Below, piece by piece: positions 11,261 through 21,969 of a stretch of 64,000 nucleotides of DNA. Source of the stretch: Lojkania enalia (lineage: Eukaryota > Ascomycota > Dothideomycetes > Pleosporales); assembly GCA_010094045.1 (NCBI GenBank), contig ML986596.1:153276-217275 (forward strand). Reading direction: 5' to 3'. Made by a program: the position numbers and the translations under genes. Numbering within the stretch: position 1 is the stretch's first letter; every line of letters begins with the position of its first letter. The notes beneath the pieces were generated by a model. The model worked only from the letters and a program-made list of their open reading frames with translations, searched no databases and was not told the DNA's origin.

Positions 11261-11516
11261 TTACGCATTCATTGCATGTTAGGAAGTACCCGGCCCCAGT
11301 GTAGCACAGTGTCGTAGTTTTGCGAACACAACTCTGCACACACATCAACTCAGCGACGGGCTATTCGTACCGAGCCGAGCCAGTGCACGGGCAGCCGCAT
11401 CCCGCCTCCCTAGCACCATTTTTCACTGGAGCCACGAGCCACATGGCTCAGCGTCGTGAAAATGGTATGGGGAAATAAGGCGGTAATTAGGCATCGGAGT
11501 CCGAAGGCCTGACAAA

Positions 11517-11543
11517 GAGCCCCGATGCAAGACATCGGGGTTC
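11517..11543. other. 11-bp inverted repeat (hairpin)
   Basis: The arms CCCCGATG and CATCGGGG are perfectly complementary around a 5-nt loop (CAAGA). The stem extends three more pairs (one G-T) to 11 bp. It lies in a gene-free spacer, with no poly-T tail or box motif that would name it. Confidence 0.6.
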
Positions 11544-12557
11544 GCTCGTGTTTGTGTGGGAGCCTAGATAGGAGGCCGAGGGGCTTGTATGCAGGTACGG
11601 TGGGTTGGTGGGCTAGTTGCTAAGAATAGGGGGGTTGTGAGGCTGGCACGAGGCTAGGTTCTTCTCCAGGGGGTAGATAAGTAGCTTAATAGGTTGTTGA
11701 TGTGTATATCTACGATGGTCGTAGATGTAGGATACGATTAGCTATATAACTATACGTTTCTGTGAGAGCACGAGGAATCCATATGGTAGTCTTACGTTTG
11801 GGACTACCTTTTTTCCTTAAATTGTTATCCACAAGCACGATAAAATTCCTTGAATGCTCCAGTGCAGTTCATATTTCGTTCAATAAGTGGCCATCTATAT
11901 GGGGCCTTGGAAACGAAAACACAATTGAGCACTGCATGATAAGTCGGAAACAACTGCTGGGCCCAGAGTTTGTCAAATTCTCGTGGCTCCAAAGCCGGCA
12001 AATAGTCCCGACGAAGTTCAAGCTGGTTAAACATTAGGACCAGTGCGATTGCCATTTCCATTCCGGTTTATCGGGTGTACCATAAGCTGAATGATCCATT
12101 TCAAATTTTCACATGCGAGCAATAGAATAGAGTTCCATTTTTATTGATATTGGGATGGAACGGTCTCCACCGAACGGAGTCCATTACACCGTATATCAAT
12201 ACGAATAATAGATGTGAGCTGGTCCGTCCATCCTATGCAAAATGCCTATTAGGAGGACGACGAGGCTAGGTACCACCGGGCACTTCTCGACCCTATCGCC
12301 AACTTGTGAAATGATAAGACACACTCCAACTCAAGATCCGGGTTACAGAAAGGCATGATTGCAACGCTAGTGAGCAATCAATCGCCGCTGGTTGGTTTGC
12401 TCGTATCCTCTTCTGAAGTAACGCCCTATTGCCTTGTCATGATGTGCATGGAAAGCACCATACTTTCTAACGCCTTTCTATACCGACTTGGGGGTATATT
12501 GTCTTTTGCATGTGCACCCAACAGCCCTAGACGCCAAAGAAAATAGAGGTTGGAGAA

Positions 12558-13751
12558 TCAAGCGCGAGGTGGTGCGGCCACGTTCAAGGCTTGAACGGGC
12601 GATGGTGGTGGGGCTTCTACAGCAGGCGGTATCCATTCATATTTCCGTGCCATCCATGAGAGAGTCTCTTCGGGGTATCGCTCGATGAAACATTCGTCAA
12701 GTAACCGCGCTTTAGGGTCTGCATAGGTATGATACTCCTCGAAAATATTGTCGAGTTCTTCGCCTAGGAACCTCGTAAGTTGCTATATTCATAGAAGGGT
12801 ACAACGCTATTAGGCTTACCTGTAACCCTTCTAAAGCATCCAACGACACAGCCAGTGCGGTGCTATGTAGGCTTTAGAACTTGATGCCGCCAAGATGAAA
12901 CTTCTTATGAGGTATGGCTTACCTTGCCCTTGTTACAGTGGATGAGGATTGGGTGGTTCGAGCGGTCAAGGACATAACGCAAGGCATTCGACATCTGGAT
13001 AGATTGGATGTTGACTTCACCCTTATTTGCAGGGATGTGCACCTGAAAGTGCTGGATATCACTCTGTGCCATGAAGTTAAGGTAGTCGAAGGAGACTTGC
13101 TCAGGAACGAGCGTTCTGATATGCGTTAGCACTTGACTTGAGCTAGGAGGTAGAGTCAAGGAAGTCGGACAGTATTGTCTTCAGCTTCAGACTCTCGAGA
13201 AACTCGTAGTTCTCCTCCTGTGGATAACTGCTACGGTAGATTGAGCCAGGCACTACAGCACCAAAATTGGCTGGAGGGATAAGTGAGCGCAGACGTTCAG
13301 GGGGAGCCTTCGTCTCGAGACGTCGGGGTGGTGAGAACGGGCGGACAACGTTTTCAACTGGAAATGGAATTAGTCGTGCGCTCGTGTGCGGCTGCAAAGT
13401 AAATGGAAAATGGTGCAAAATTACATGGCGACCAAGCTGAGTTTCGAGTATCGAGGCAGACAGATATATAAAATAATTCATAGGAAGACAGAAAATTGTG
13501 TGGGTGTAGAACCAAGATGGAAAGCACGCACCATCTGCTGGTAGGACTTCATCATCTGGCACATCCTCATGCGCTTTGTGGGCTGCATGATCGGAGAGAA
13601 TTTCACCGTGTGGAAAAGCAAGATCGCATATGAACTTCTGGACCTTCTGATAGAGCGATTCCTTAGAAGGTTGCTCGCCTTCGAGAGGCTCGAAAGCACC
13701 GTTCGTTATAGACATATCGACAGGATGGATGGGAAACACTAAGCCGAACAT
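12558..13751 (-). CDS. SIW14: Siw14-like inositol pyrophosphate / dual-specificity phosphatase
   Basis: Predicted cysteine phosphatase of the Siw14/Oca family, whose yeast member hydrolyses 5-diphosphoinositol phosphates. Five exons: 13532-13751, 13171-13357, 12923-13115, 12820-12862 and 12558-12763; the introns are 174, 55, 60 and 56 nt. Splicing gives the family string GAVVPGSIYRSSYPQEENYE, then KTILTLVPEQ, then the P-loop HCNKGKHRTG (Cys and Arg of C-x5-R), then a C-terminal RLLDECFIERYP helix. The P-loop itself is split between exons 3 and 4. The donor of the 55-nt intron is the weak GTCCGA. The 174-nt intron has no stop and a length divisible by three, so retention would add 58 residues. 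An internal ATG at 13715 is an alternative start. Family assignment is firm; the substrate is inferred. Confidence 0.85.
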
Positions 13752-15345
13752 AACAGATTTCCAGTGATCACCGTGATGATACTACAGCTGACTGCTTGAA
13801 CGTTTTCTATCACTTTTGGATGAGCGTTTTAAGCGATTCTAACCGTTTTCCTTTGGCTTGGTAAAACGGACTCTGTGATAACAGAAAAGCGTTTAACACC
13901 ACACTTGAAACGCCTCAAATATTCCAGCACTTTCTTTCACGACTGTTTTGGCGGTTTTGGCGGTTTTGGCGGAATAGCCTAGGGATTCGAATAGAGTTGA
14001 ATCGCAGTCCTCTCTTCGAATGCTTGGCTAACTGCTTATCGAGCTCGAGCAGTGAGCAGCGAGGAATATTCGCGGACAAACCAAGGACCAGCTTGAGGAT
14101 GGGTTTTAGGTGATGGAAGAAAGTCTTGGGGCGACTGGGGGTGATTCGGTGTGGCGGAGCGAAGCCTAGTTACAGCGTCAGTTCTGGGTCGAGATTTAAA
14201 ATATGCAAGTCGGATATCGGAATTTGCAAGGCAGATTCACAAATTTGTGTGAAAGAGCGTCATGCATAAGTCGATGAGGGAGTCCTTACTTCGCTGTCGC
14301 CTATCCGTTAAAGCACACATCGTTGAAGAATATCAACCTGAGAGCAAAAAAGAGGCATGTTGGTCAAGATGTGAGGATGGTGGCGGTAGTGGTCGCGGCC
14401 GTAGCCGTAGACGATTAAAAAAAAGGGCGAGGTTGAGGGTGAACTGTGCGTTGAGTCCTGCTGGTGACGATTGCACACGGATGGAAACGAGGAAACGGCA
14501 GCGAAGAGCCACCGTTACACGAGGCTTGACGAAGTTGCTGGAGCGGCAGGCGGCCGGTGTGAAGGGAATCGTGGGTGGGCGTGCGATCAGAGGAAACGGA
14601 GGTGGCTTTTGTGAAAGAAGACGCGGCGGACCAAAGAGGTGGCTATCCCTGCAACGTGTCGCAGAGCATTCCAAGGCAACACGACCTCAACGTCATTCAG
14701 GACCCGCGCTTCCATTGACCGCCATTGGCTCAAAATCCAGGCGGCCGGTAGTTCAGGCGTGGTGAAGCGTAAGCCGGAGAGCCTCACTTGCCCTCAAGGG
14801 GTACGGCTCGCGGATGCCTCGTTGGCGCTGCCGCCCTCCACAGCTTCTCAATTTGCCTTGAAAACTGAAGACGGCAATTGTAAATCGAGGTTTGATGAGG
14901 ACAGTGTACTAGATTTGAGCGCTGAAGCCGGCAAAACGCATCCAGCGATCCAGAGCTAATGCAAACCATGTTTGCCTTGACGAGACTAGAAGCATTCCCT
15001 GAGGATGACCACAAGGCAATAGCGGCATCACACCACTTAACAGGGCCGGCGGCGGGCGGGACCGGCGGGCAACCATCGTCTGCCAGTTTGAATTCCCAGA
15101 GTTAGAATTTGCGAGCGCGTGAGGTCGTTGCGCGGGCTTTTCACATGCCTGCAGGCCGCGGAGCGATCACCTGGGGATCACCAGACTTGGCGGTACCCCG
15201 GAATGTCTGTGCGCCCGTGCATCTGACGAAAGTTCAGGCCGAGGCTGGTTGATACCGTCAAAAGCAATTCTTCCCCCTCGATTCCCGTTACCTCGACCTT
15301 GACCTCGATCTTTAGAACAGGACGGCGATACACGGCGGTAGAGCA
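13752..15345. promoter_or_regulatory. Divergent intergenic region with GTTTTGGCG triplicate
   Basis: This 1.6-kb spacer carries the promoters of the phosphatase gene (leftward) and the DUF3984 gene (rightward). Near the phosphatase start it has several AACGTTTT/GCGTTTT-like blocks and a tandem GTTTTGGCG triplet. The open frame at 14262-14765 is Arg-rich without a recognised domain and is probably a by-product of GC-rich leader sequence. Confidence 0.4.
13944..13971 (+). repeat. Three tandem copies of GTTTTGGCG
   Basis: Three perfect 9-bp units lie about 200 bp upstream of the phosphatase start. Each contains TTTTGGCGG or its prefix, which resembles an E2F-type site, although fungi use MBF/SBF instead of E2F. 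Function is unassigned. Confidence 0.7.
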
Positions 15346-16611
15346 ATGGATCCTCTGCGCTCCTCCTCGCGCTCCCGACGCTCCTATCCAAACCTACACA
15401 GCCTATCCCTGGCCCCGCTCTCCTCCAAATACCCTCTAGACGGCTCAGCGCCGCCCTCCCCGTTTGATGACCAAACCACGACCCCTCGCACCTCGTACAT
15501 AGCCCAGAAATCGGCTCCCACCACCCCGGGCATCCTTGGTCTTAGCCACAGCCGCAGCAGCTCGCGCAGTAGCCGTCGTCGCTCCAGAGGCTATGCCTAC
15601 GACAGCTACTTCCTCAACCCAGACGCGCCGCACCGCGACATTGGCGACATCCCAAAGGCCAAGAGCACGAATGCTCTGCTCCCAGGCGTGACATTTGCGG
15701 ACCAGCTCAACGGCCGCCACCATGAGGCCAAGGGCACCACGCACATAGCTCTGCGCCTCCCCGACATTCGATACCACACGAGCGAAGCCAGCGACGAATG
15801 GTTCCACCGCGCCGGCCTGGCCATCGCTGGAGAGACGCGCGAGTCAAAGGGCCAAAGTTGGTTGGTGCGCAGGGAAAGCTCGACCAGCCTTGTAGGCCAG
15901 ATGGATGGCTACGAAACGCACCCATCCCACGGCGGCCACCACGTGGCACTCCTCTCCGGAGAACATATGGGAGAAATTGAATACAATGCCTTCTCCCCCC
16001 GCCTGTCGAGAGCAGCGAGTCGGATACAAAGCCGTGCGGGAAGCAGGGTGGGGAGTGCGCGGAATAGCAGGAGGGGCTCGAGGGTGGGAAGCAGGGCTGA
16101 TTTGGTCATGTCTGCTGGACCGAGGACACCTAGTGGAAGGCATAGCCTGGAGTTGGAAGAGAGTATGTTCGTCGATGTAGAAGATGTTGAACCCGATTTT
16201 GTGGAGGGCGACGAGGAAAGCGTAGGCGATGAGGAAGAGGTTGCAAGGCTGGCGCAGGAACGTGGCTTTGGGCTCGGCGGATGGATGGACAGACTCATCG
16301 GTTGGACGTTATTCAGCGTGGATGAAGATGGCGAGGAGTCGTCGGAAGAGGAAGACGACGAAGACGACGATGCGGAGAGGCCGGAGAATATGACAAAAGA
16401 AGAGCTCAAACTTCGAAGAGAAGTAGAGGCAAAGAGGAAGAAACTTGAGCGAGAAGCAATCATTGCGGCATCCGCACTGAGCAGGCAAGAAGCCAGGAAT
16501 CATAAGACGGACGAGAGTGCAGGAATGGAAGATAAACCGCCGAACGATGACGGCGGGGGCTGGCAGGATGCTGCGTGGTTGTTTAGTGTAGCCTCCAAGG
16601 TCATTCTCTGA
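15346..16611 (+). CDS. DUF3984 family protein, Ser/Arg-rich and acidic
   Basis: Predicted 421-aa intronless protein, conserved in filamentous fungi and of unknown function. The N-terminus is Ser/Arg/Pro-rich (SSSRSRRSYPNLHSLSL) with repeated SR/RS motifs. The middle holds AGSRVGSARNSRRGSRVGSR. The conserved core is ERGFGLGGWMDRLIGWTLF, a feature of the family, followed by an acidic tract (SSEEEDDEDDDAE) and a charged coiled-coil-like helix (KEELKLRREVEAKRKKLERE). Start: first ATG, in a TATA-poor promoter shared with the divergent phosphatase gene. The family call rests on remembered consensus. Confidence 0.8.
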   Translation: MDPLRSSSRSRRSYPNLHSLSLAPLSSKYPLDGSAPPSPFDDQTTTPRTSYIAQKSAPTTPGILGLSHSRSSSRSSRRRSRGYAYDSYFLNPDAPHRDIGDIPKAKSTNALLPGVTFADQLNGRHHEAKGTTHIALRLPDIRYHTSEASDEWFHRAGLAIAGETRESKGQSWLVRRESSTSLVGQMDGYETHPSHGGHHVALLSGEHMGEIEYNAFSPRLSRAASRIQSRAGSRVGSARNSRRGSRVGSRADLVMSAGPRTPSGRHSLELEESMFVDVEDVEPDFVEGDEESVGDEEEVARLAQERGFGLGGWMDRLIGWTLFSVDEDGEESSEEEDDEDDDAERPENMTKEELKLRREVEAKRKKLEREAIIAASALSRQEARNHKTDESAGMEDKPPNDDGGGWQDAAWLFSVASKVIL

Positions 16612-17473
16612 GAACTCTTATTATAATTGCCCCCTCCTACGCATAATACCTAGGCATATCATAATATAGCATCACGATCCACTTCCCTCTTTGCAATGAC
16701 ATGTCGAACGGCTACTGATTTGCAGCATAGCATCTTACATCTTAGAAATAGAAGTAATAATAAATCACATCGCCTGTGAATTTGCAGAGCAAGCGTCAGA
16801 TCACAACTGTACAATACACCATTACAGTCTCACAAACTAAAAAAAAAAAAAAAGTCAGAAGTGAGTGCATACAAGTCACCGAAGCCCTTCAATCCTATAT
16901 TATGGTCGTGTGACCCAGTGCCACGATCTCAGCATCAAACGAGAAATAATAAGCCACCGTGCAAAACGCACAAAAGCCCTTCATTCCAAATCACATCTAT
17001 ACAACCTGCCATGGAAATCTCAGCAACAAACAAGCACGGCGCTTGATCCTATCTGGCGGTAGCATGGGGAGAGAGAGTAGTTGGATAATCTTATGATTAT
17101 TTCTATGATAGCGAGTTTAGCTTTGGAAGAGAGTGTGATATGTCAGTGAGAGAGATTGTGTTATAGAGCTCTGTTTACTGGATACGAATGGTGTGGACAA
17201 AATGGGTAAGCCTCACGTATGTTTTTTAAAAGACTGGAATAAACAGCAACCAGCTCTCAACAGACGACGACGCGTATTCGAGGACCAACCAGACTGATTG
17301 GTCAAAACATATATGCCTCTGGGACAACCTAACTCTTCCAAACATATTTTAATGATTCATTCCACCGAAATCTATAATTACAAAGATATTATTATAAAAT
17401 CCAACATGTGATATCAAAACATGGGATGTGCCCTCTCTAGATAAGACGGCGGTCGACCAAAAACTGATTGCTT
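16612..17473. other. Intergenic, convergent 3' ends, with poly-A tract
   Basis: This AT-rich 860-bp spacer lies between the DUF3984 gene (+) and GPI10 (-). A 15-A run lies at 16839-16853. Several ATTATTA-like stretches near 17080-17400 could serve polyadenylation. No gene is visible. Confidence 0.45.
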
Positions 17474-19721
17474 TCAATCCAAACACCAAACAACCACGTC
17501 ACCCACCCTCCTCCAATCATCATGCCAATGCGTATTAAACCCCCTCCAGCACTCCTTCCATTCCGTATCCCTAAACACCTCACGCATAGTCGGCTCCAGC
17601 TGCTCGAAGAACACCACGTTCTGCGGCCACTCCCGCACCTGGAGCAGATTCCCCACAATATCCTGTCTAGCCCAGAACCTCGCCGACCTGGACCCCTTGA
17701 CGGGTAGGACGCGCATGTTTCGCTTGAGCCACTTGGCCGGACCCGGGTTAATGTAGAACTGGTCGGCCTCGTCGAGATAGGATGCACGCTCGGCTGCGGA
17801 GACGTTGAGCGGGGGCTCGCACGTCAGGGCCCAGGCATTGATATTTGTGTGAACGAGGTGGCTGCGCCATGGCGTGCTATGGCAAGGCATCAAGAAAGCA
17901 GCTGTCGTTGTGGTATTGCCTGACCCACCACTGGCTAGATTGGCAGTTACACGTGCTTCATGTTTATGGCGGAGGTAGGACAAGACGTCGATTACCCCGC
18001 GCTGATGTATTTGAGACGCATACCCAGCAATGAGTAAGTTAGCTAGCAAGCCTAATGTGAGGATCGCTTGGCGGGATACTGGGAGTGGAGGGGTGAGGAA
18101 GCTGCTGAGGGACTGCGCGGATAGGACGTGGAGGAAGGGCAGAACGGGGTACAGGAAGCGGACTTCCTTGTGCGAAATTAGGCTTAAGGACATGGTCATG
18201 ATGATTGATGTCCATGCAAGGCGACCTAATATGCCGCGTGCAACGGCGTCATCGGCTGGAGAGGTAGAGGGCCGCACCGCCTTCGCTCGCAAGGCCTGCC
18301 ATGTGCCCAGGAGAGCGAATGGCAGCGCTGTCGTTAGGAGAAGTGGGAGACCTTCTGTCAGGTAATAGTCCACTCGGTTCTTGCCATAAAATACTGCTAG
18401 CGACTGGGCAATGTTGAAGTAAAGGAACCGTACTGGCGGGAGGGTCCAGACCTGGTAGTAAAGTCTATCGGATACTGCAGAGCATGCGAGGACGCCAGAT
18501 CTAGCATCGTCAGTCCACGGCAATTGGAGGAGTGAGTTGTACGGAAAACTTTTCGGTCCGTATTTGTCGATCCATTTGAGCTGCATACAGTACGTGCTCG
18601 CGGGTCCGGCGTGCACTTACCCGCAAAACAAAATCTCTCGGATTAAGATGTGCCGCCTCCAGGACGGGATTTGCCCAAGCGTGGGGAGCGACACAGCCAG
18701 CCAAATCAAGATATTAGTTGGCCGTAGAATGCACGCAAATGCTGCTAGCAGCAATGACAGACGTAGCCTGCAGAAACTAGTTTAGCGCTAATGACAAGGC
18801 ACATAGAAGAGGGGAGAATTCTCAGATTTACAACTTACTGGGAAAGGGAACCAAGCGTGTCCTTGTCCGCAATCTGCTTGTTAGGGTGCTCCCGAGATTC
18901 CCTATTTCCCGTAGGCGGAGCGCTGATACGTGGGTCATGCCAGTGCCAAGGCCAATAGTAAACAGCAACTGACGTTATTGTCGTTTCAAGGCAATTAGAC
19001 AAGGTTCGGGTGGAGCAGAACCACTGCCACGGACTACATACGGACAAGGCAAGCTATAATGACGCAAAAAAAAAAAATCAAATATCAGAAATTGATGCAG
19101 GTTTTGCAAATACGGAGGGAATGGGAAGGAGATGGGGGATACCTACAGTAGTCCATGCTGTGCCACTTCCGTGGCCGTATACCTTCTCCGCGAGCTTGAA
19201 CGAGTACCAATCAAGCAGGGCTGCGGAGACAGCTTGGATAACTTTCGGGGCAGCGACGAGGAGCTCGGCTTGGGAAGTCAGGGTCAAGCCACAGATGGTC
19301 GCCAGTTTTGCCGCCGCCTGATAAACTCCCGCAAAGAGCGCTGGATGCAGGGACGACCGCAACTGGGCCCTCCATTCCTGCAGGCATCGTGAGACAAGGA
19401 CGGAGCATTAGGCGCAGAGCGAGGCGAGAGGCCGGCGAATATTCGCGAGCAAAATGGAGAAGAGGGAGGATTTACCCAAGTGATCCAGGGTTTGCTGGCC
19501 TCGCCAAAGGCAAGCTGCCATGCTGGCTCGAGGGATTGGAAGAACTCGTCGGGCTGGAAGAAGGTGCGCAGGGCTAATGCATTCGCGATGCGGAACGCAA
19601 TCAGCAGCGTGAGGATGCTTAGTATGGAGTCACGATGGCCGTTAATGGATCGAAATGGGGCTGTACCACTGCTGCTCGAAATCGTGGCCCTCGTAGAGTC
19701 GCTGGCCGGGCGGGGAGGCAT
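17474..19721 (-). CDS. GPI10: GPI mannosyltransferase 3 (GT22)
   Basis: Predicted 621-aa ER multi-pass alpha-1,2-mannosyltransferase that adds the third mannose to the GPI-anchor precursor (PIG-B in animals). Five exons: 19476-19721, 19147-19377, 18839-19053, 18621-18767 and 17474-18500; introns are 98, 93, 71 and 120 nt, all GT-AG. The joins give [20 protein letters not shown], then a short bridge to [18 protein letters not shown], then [15 protein letters not shown], then [20 protein letters not shown], which is the GPI10 order. The lumenal catalytic motif of GT22 is [14 protein letters not shown] near residue 50. [13 protein letters not shown] marks the last conserved loop. An in-frame ATG at 19907 would add 62 residues, which looks like leader. 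A 12-nt T run (transcript sense) in the intron before CSPWQW is its pyrimidine tract. Confidence 0.92.
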
Positions 19722-21969
19722 TGGGCAATCAATCGATACAGCTGCGGAATGAGCACGAGGCGGCGGCGGATGAAGGCGGGAAATGGCAAGGTGTGAACTC
19801 ACTGCAGGAGTGGTGATAATGCGAATGAGATGGGCGTTGGCTGGACCGCGCACGGACTCGAATGGGAGCTGTGAGGCGCGATATCTGCTGCACGACGCTG
19901 CTTTCATCGAAACCTAATCTTCGGTTCAGACGGCCAGCACGTCGATATGTATAGTATAGACCTCGTCTCGAGTGCTCTAGCCGTGGCAAAGACTCTCTAA
20001 ACAATGCTAAGGGGCTCTGGGGTTCTCCCCAGAGCAGAGAAGGGAGGCCCCCGCGGCAGTCGAGAGACGTCGAAGGAGAGATCCGATGCTACGCGCTTGC
20101 ACTACCCCTCTTCAGGAGCGACGTCAGCCACGGCGCTGGTGCCCGGGGTCCGTGCGAAGGATGAAGCCAGCGACTATGCTTAATCGGGTACTCCACGAAG
20201 TAAATTGCCAGGTGTTGAGTGTCTGTGCAGCTGCAGCAGTCCTTTCTTTGCCATTCACGCCGCGGAGACCCCGGCGAGAATGAGCTCGCTTCAGTGTACC
20301 GTCAGGAGACCTTTCGCGCTTTGTGGGACAGCGGCTGGATATTGCCGGTGCGTAGAGACGAGGTAGTGCAATGGACGATCCGGGCCGATATGGACCCAGA
20401 GCCGCAGTTTCTTTGTTGTTCGAGCCGTCGCCTGCTGGGCGCTGCTAGAGCAGACAGACAGTCGCCGGCAGGAAGGCCGCCATGAGGCCAATCACCAGCG
20501 TCCGGCCGCCTCTTCGGCTCAGACGGGCTGGGCAGGCTTGGGGCAGCAAGGGATCGCTCGGGAAAAAGCAACGACAAAACCTGGGGTAACTGTACGGAGC
20601 ACTGTAAGATGATGGTGGCATGTCTGGGGTCTACGTGCCTGCGGCGAGGTACGATACATTAGCAGGTTTGACCAGCTCTTCGGGCCCCGGGGACCCTCGC
20701 GGCGCTCTCCGCGGCAACAGAAATTTCTATCTCTCCATCGAACGGCCTACCTGCTGTGTGTTGTCTGTTGAGTGGAGACGACATGCAGGATGAAAGCTGA
20801 ACCTGCGGGTGCAGCGCGGCGACGGCGGGCAGCAACTTCCAGCCGCCAGAGTGCTGTATGTAGACGCGACAGAGAGCCGACATCGACCGGGCTCGGTGAA
20901 TATCCGCAATGGCACCGCAGGCACGTCGAGATGGCGACCTGCTAACCTCTTGGTGGTGGTGGAGTTGCCCGCTCGCACAACCTCCTCTCCGGCCCTCGCC
21001 CAGGGTCCCCAACAATCTCTCGTGGCGTCGACGATGACGGCGGACGAGGCCAATAGACGGCTTTCCAAGGACACCAAAGCGTAGTCGCTACTGCACGAGG
21101 CCTTGGATGCTCATGCGCGGCGCCGTGTCTCTCTTGCGCGGCCAGGATGGCACGAGCCCTGTCCGCCGCTTGCCTGCCGTTCGCTGCTGCACGGACGCTC
21201 GAGGCAGATCCGCCATGGGTGGCCCTTCCCCTCCCCCCCCCCAAAAAGACATGGGAAGACTCGAGAGCGAGGATGCCAAATTTGAAGCAGCCGTCGTCCT
21301 CGTCCTTCGAGTTGTGCGTGTGTCGAACGACGGGCCTCGCTGCCTCTTTGCGCCGTGCCCGCCCTTGTCTTCTGCTGTCTGTCCGCACCCATTCACGCGG
21401 TGCTCGCCCTAGGTGTTGTGCCGTCGTCACTGTGAGCTTAGCCGCCTTCGCCCGCCCATCCCCAGTAATAATTCACACTCGTCATTAAAGCGTCTGTCCG
21501 AACCCACCTTCGTCTCGCTCTAGGCTGCTAGGTCGAGTAGCGCACATCGGTTCTGCTCTTGGTAAGGGACGGCCTTGTTTGCTGCTAGCCTGCATCGGTC
21601 GGCGCGTCCAAGCGTTCGATGCCGATCTGTCAGTCCCATTATCAGCGCCGTTGAGCCAAACTCAGTCACCACGCCATCACCACCGCCTCGCCCTCAGAAC
21701 ACCATCCGCTCACACCCAGACGTGACACACACAGAGCGCCACTGCCCTCTACGACAAACCTACAGCCGTCCGCCGCTCGACGCAGTGCTTCAGGTCCTCC
21801 ATTGCCTGCCCTGTCCCCCGATCCGCGCCGCCTAGCAGGATGATACGGCCGCCGCAAGTGCTCTTGACACTTTTCCGCTGACGAGCCGATCTCCTCCCCC
21901 CCTTCGACGAACAATCGAACAAGACATGGTTGCTCTCTTCGACTGAATTCCGCGGCGACGCTAGTGCGA
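19722..21969. promoter_or_regulatory. GC-rich divergent region and long kinase leader
   Basis: This 2.25-kb spacer lies between GPI10 (leftward) and the Ssp1-type kinase (rightward). It is GC-rich with many overlapping open frames on all strands (20086-21835), the pattern of non-coding GC-rich leader sequence and not of a gene. A poly-C tract lies at about 21231-21242. Upstream ATGs with short frames precede the kinase start, so uORF control is possible. Confidence 0.45.

Larger units (their letters stand above)
10610..12557. other. Gene-poor spacer with microsatellite, poly-C and hairpin
   Basis: This ~1.95 kb stretch lies upstream of the RTA1-like gene and downstream of the phosphatase gene. 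It contains a run of 14 C, a GTAT/GTGT microsatellite and an 11-bp hairpin, listed separately. Open frames at 10887-11210 and 11762-12037, and their antisense partners, have no recognisable domains. I see no gene I can support. Confidence 0.45.

Noticed and set aside
14262..14765. 167-codon Arg-rich plus-strand frame
   Set aside because: Low-complexity basic composition, no domain, overlaps an equally open antisense frame, and lies in a shared promoter region.
20942..21430. 162-codon minus-strand and overlapping plus-strand frames in the kinase leader
   Set aside because: Overlapping frames on both strands in GC-rich DNA, with no splice partners or recognisable domains.
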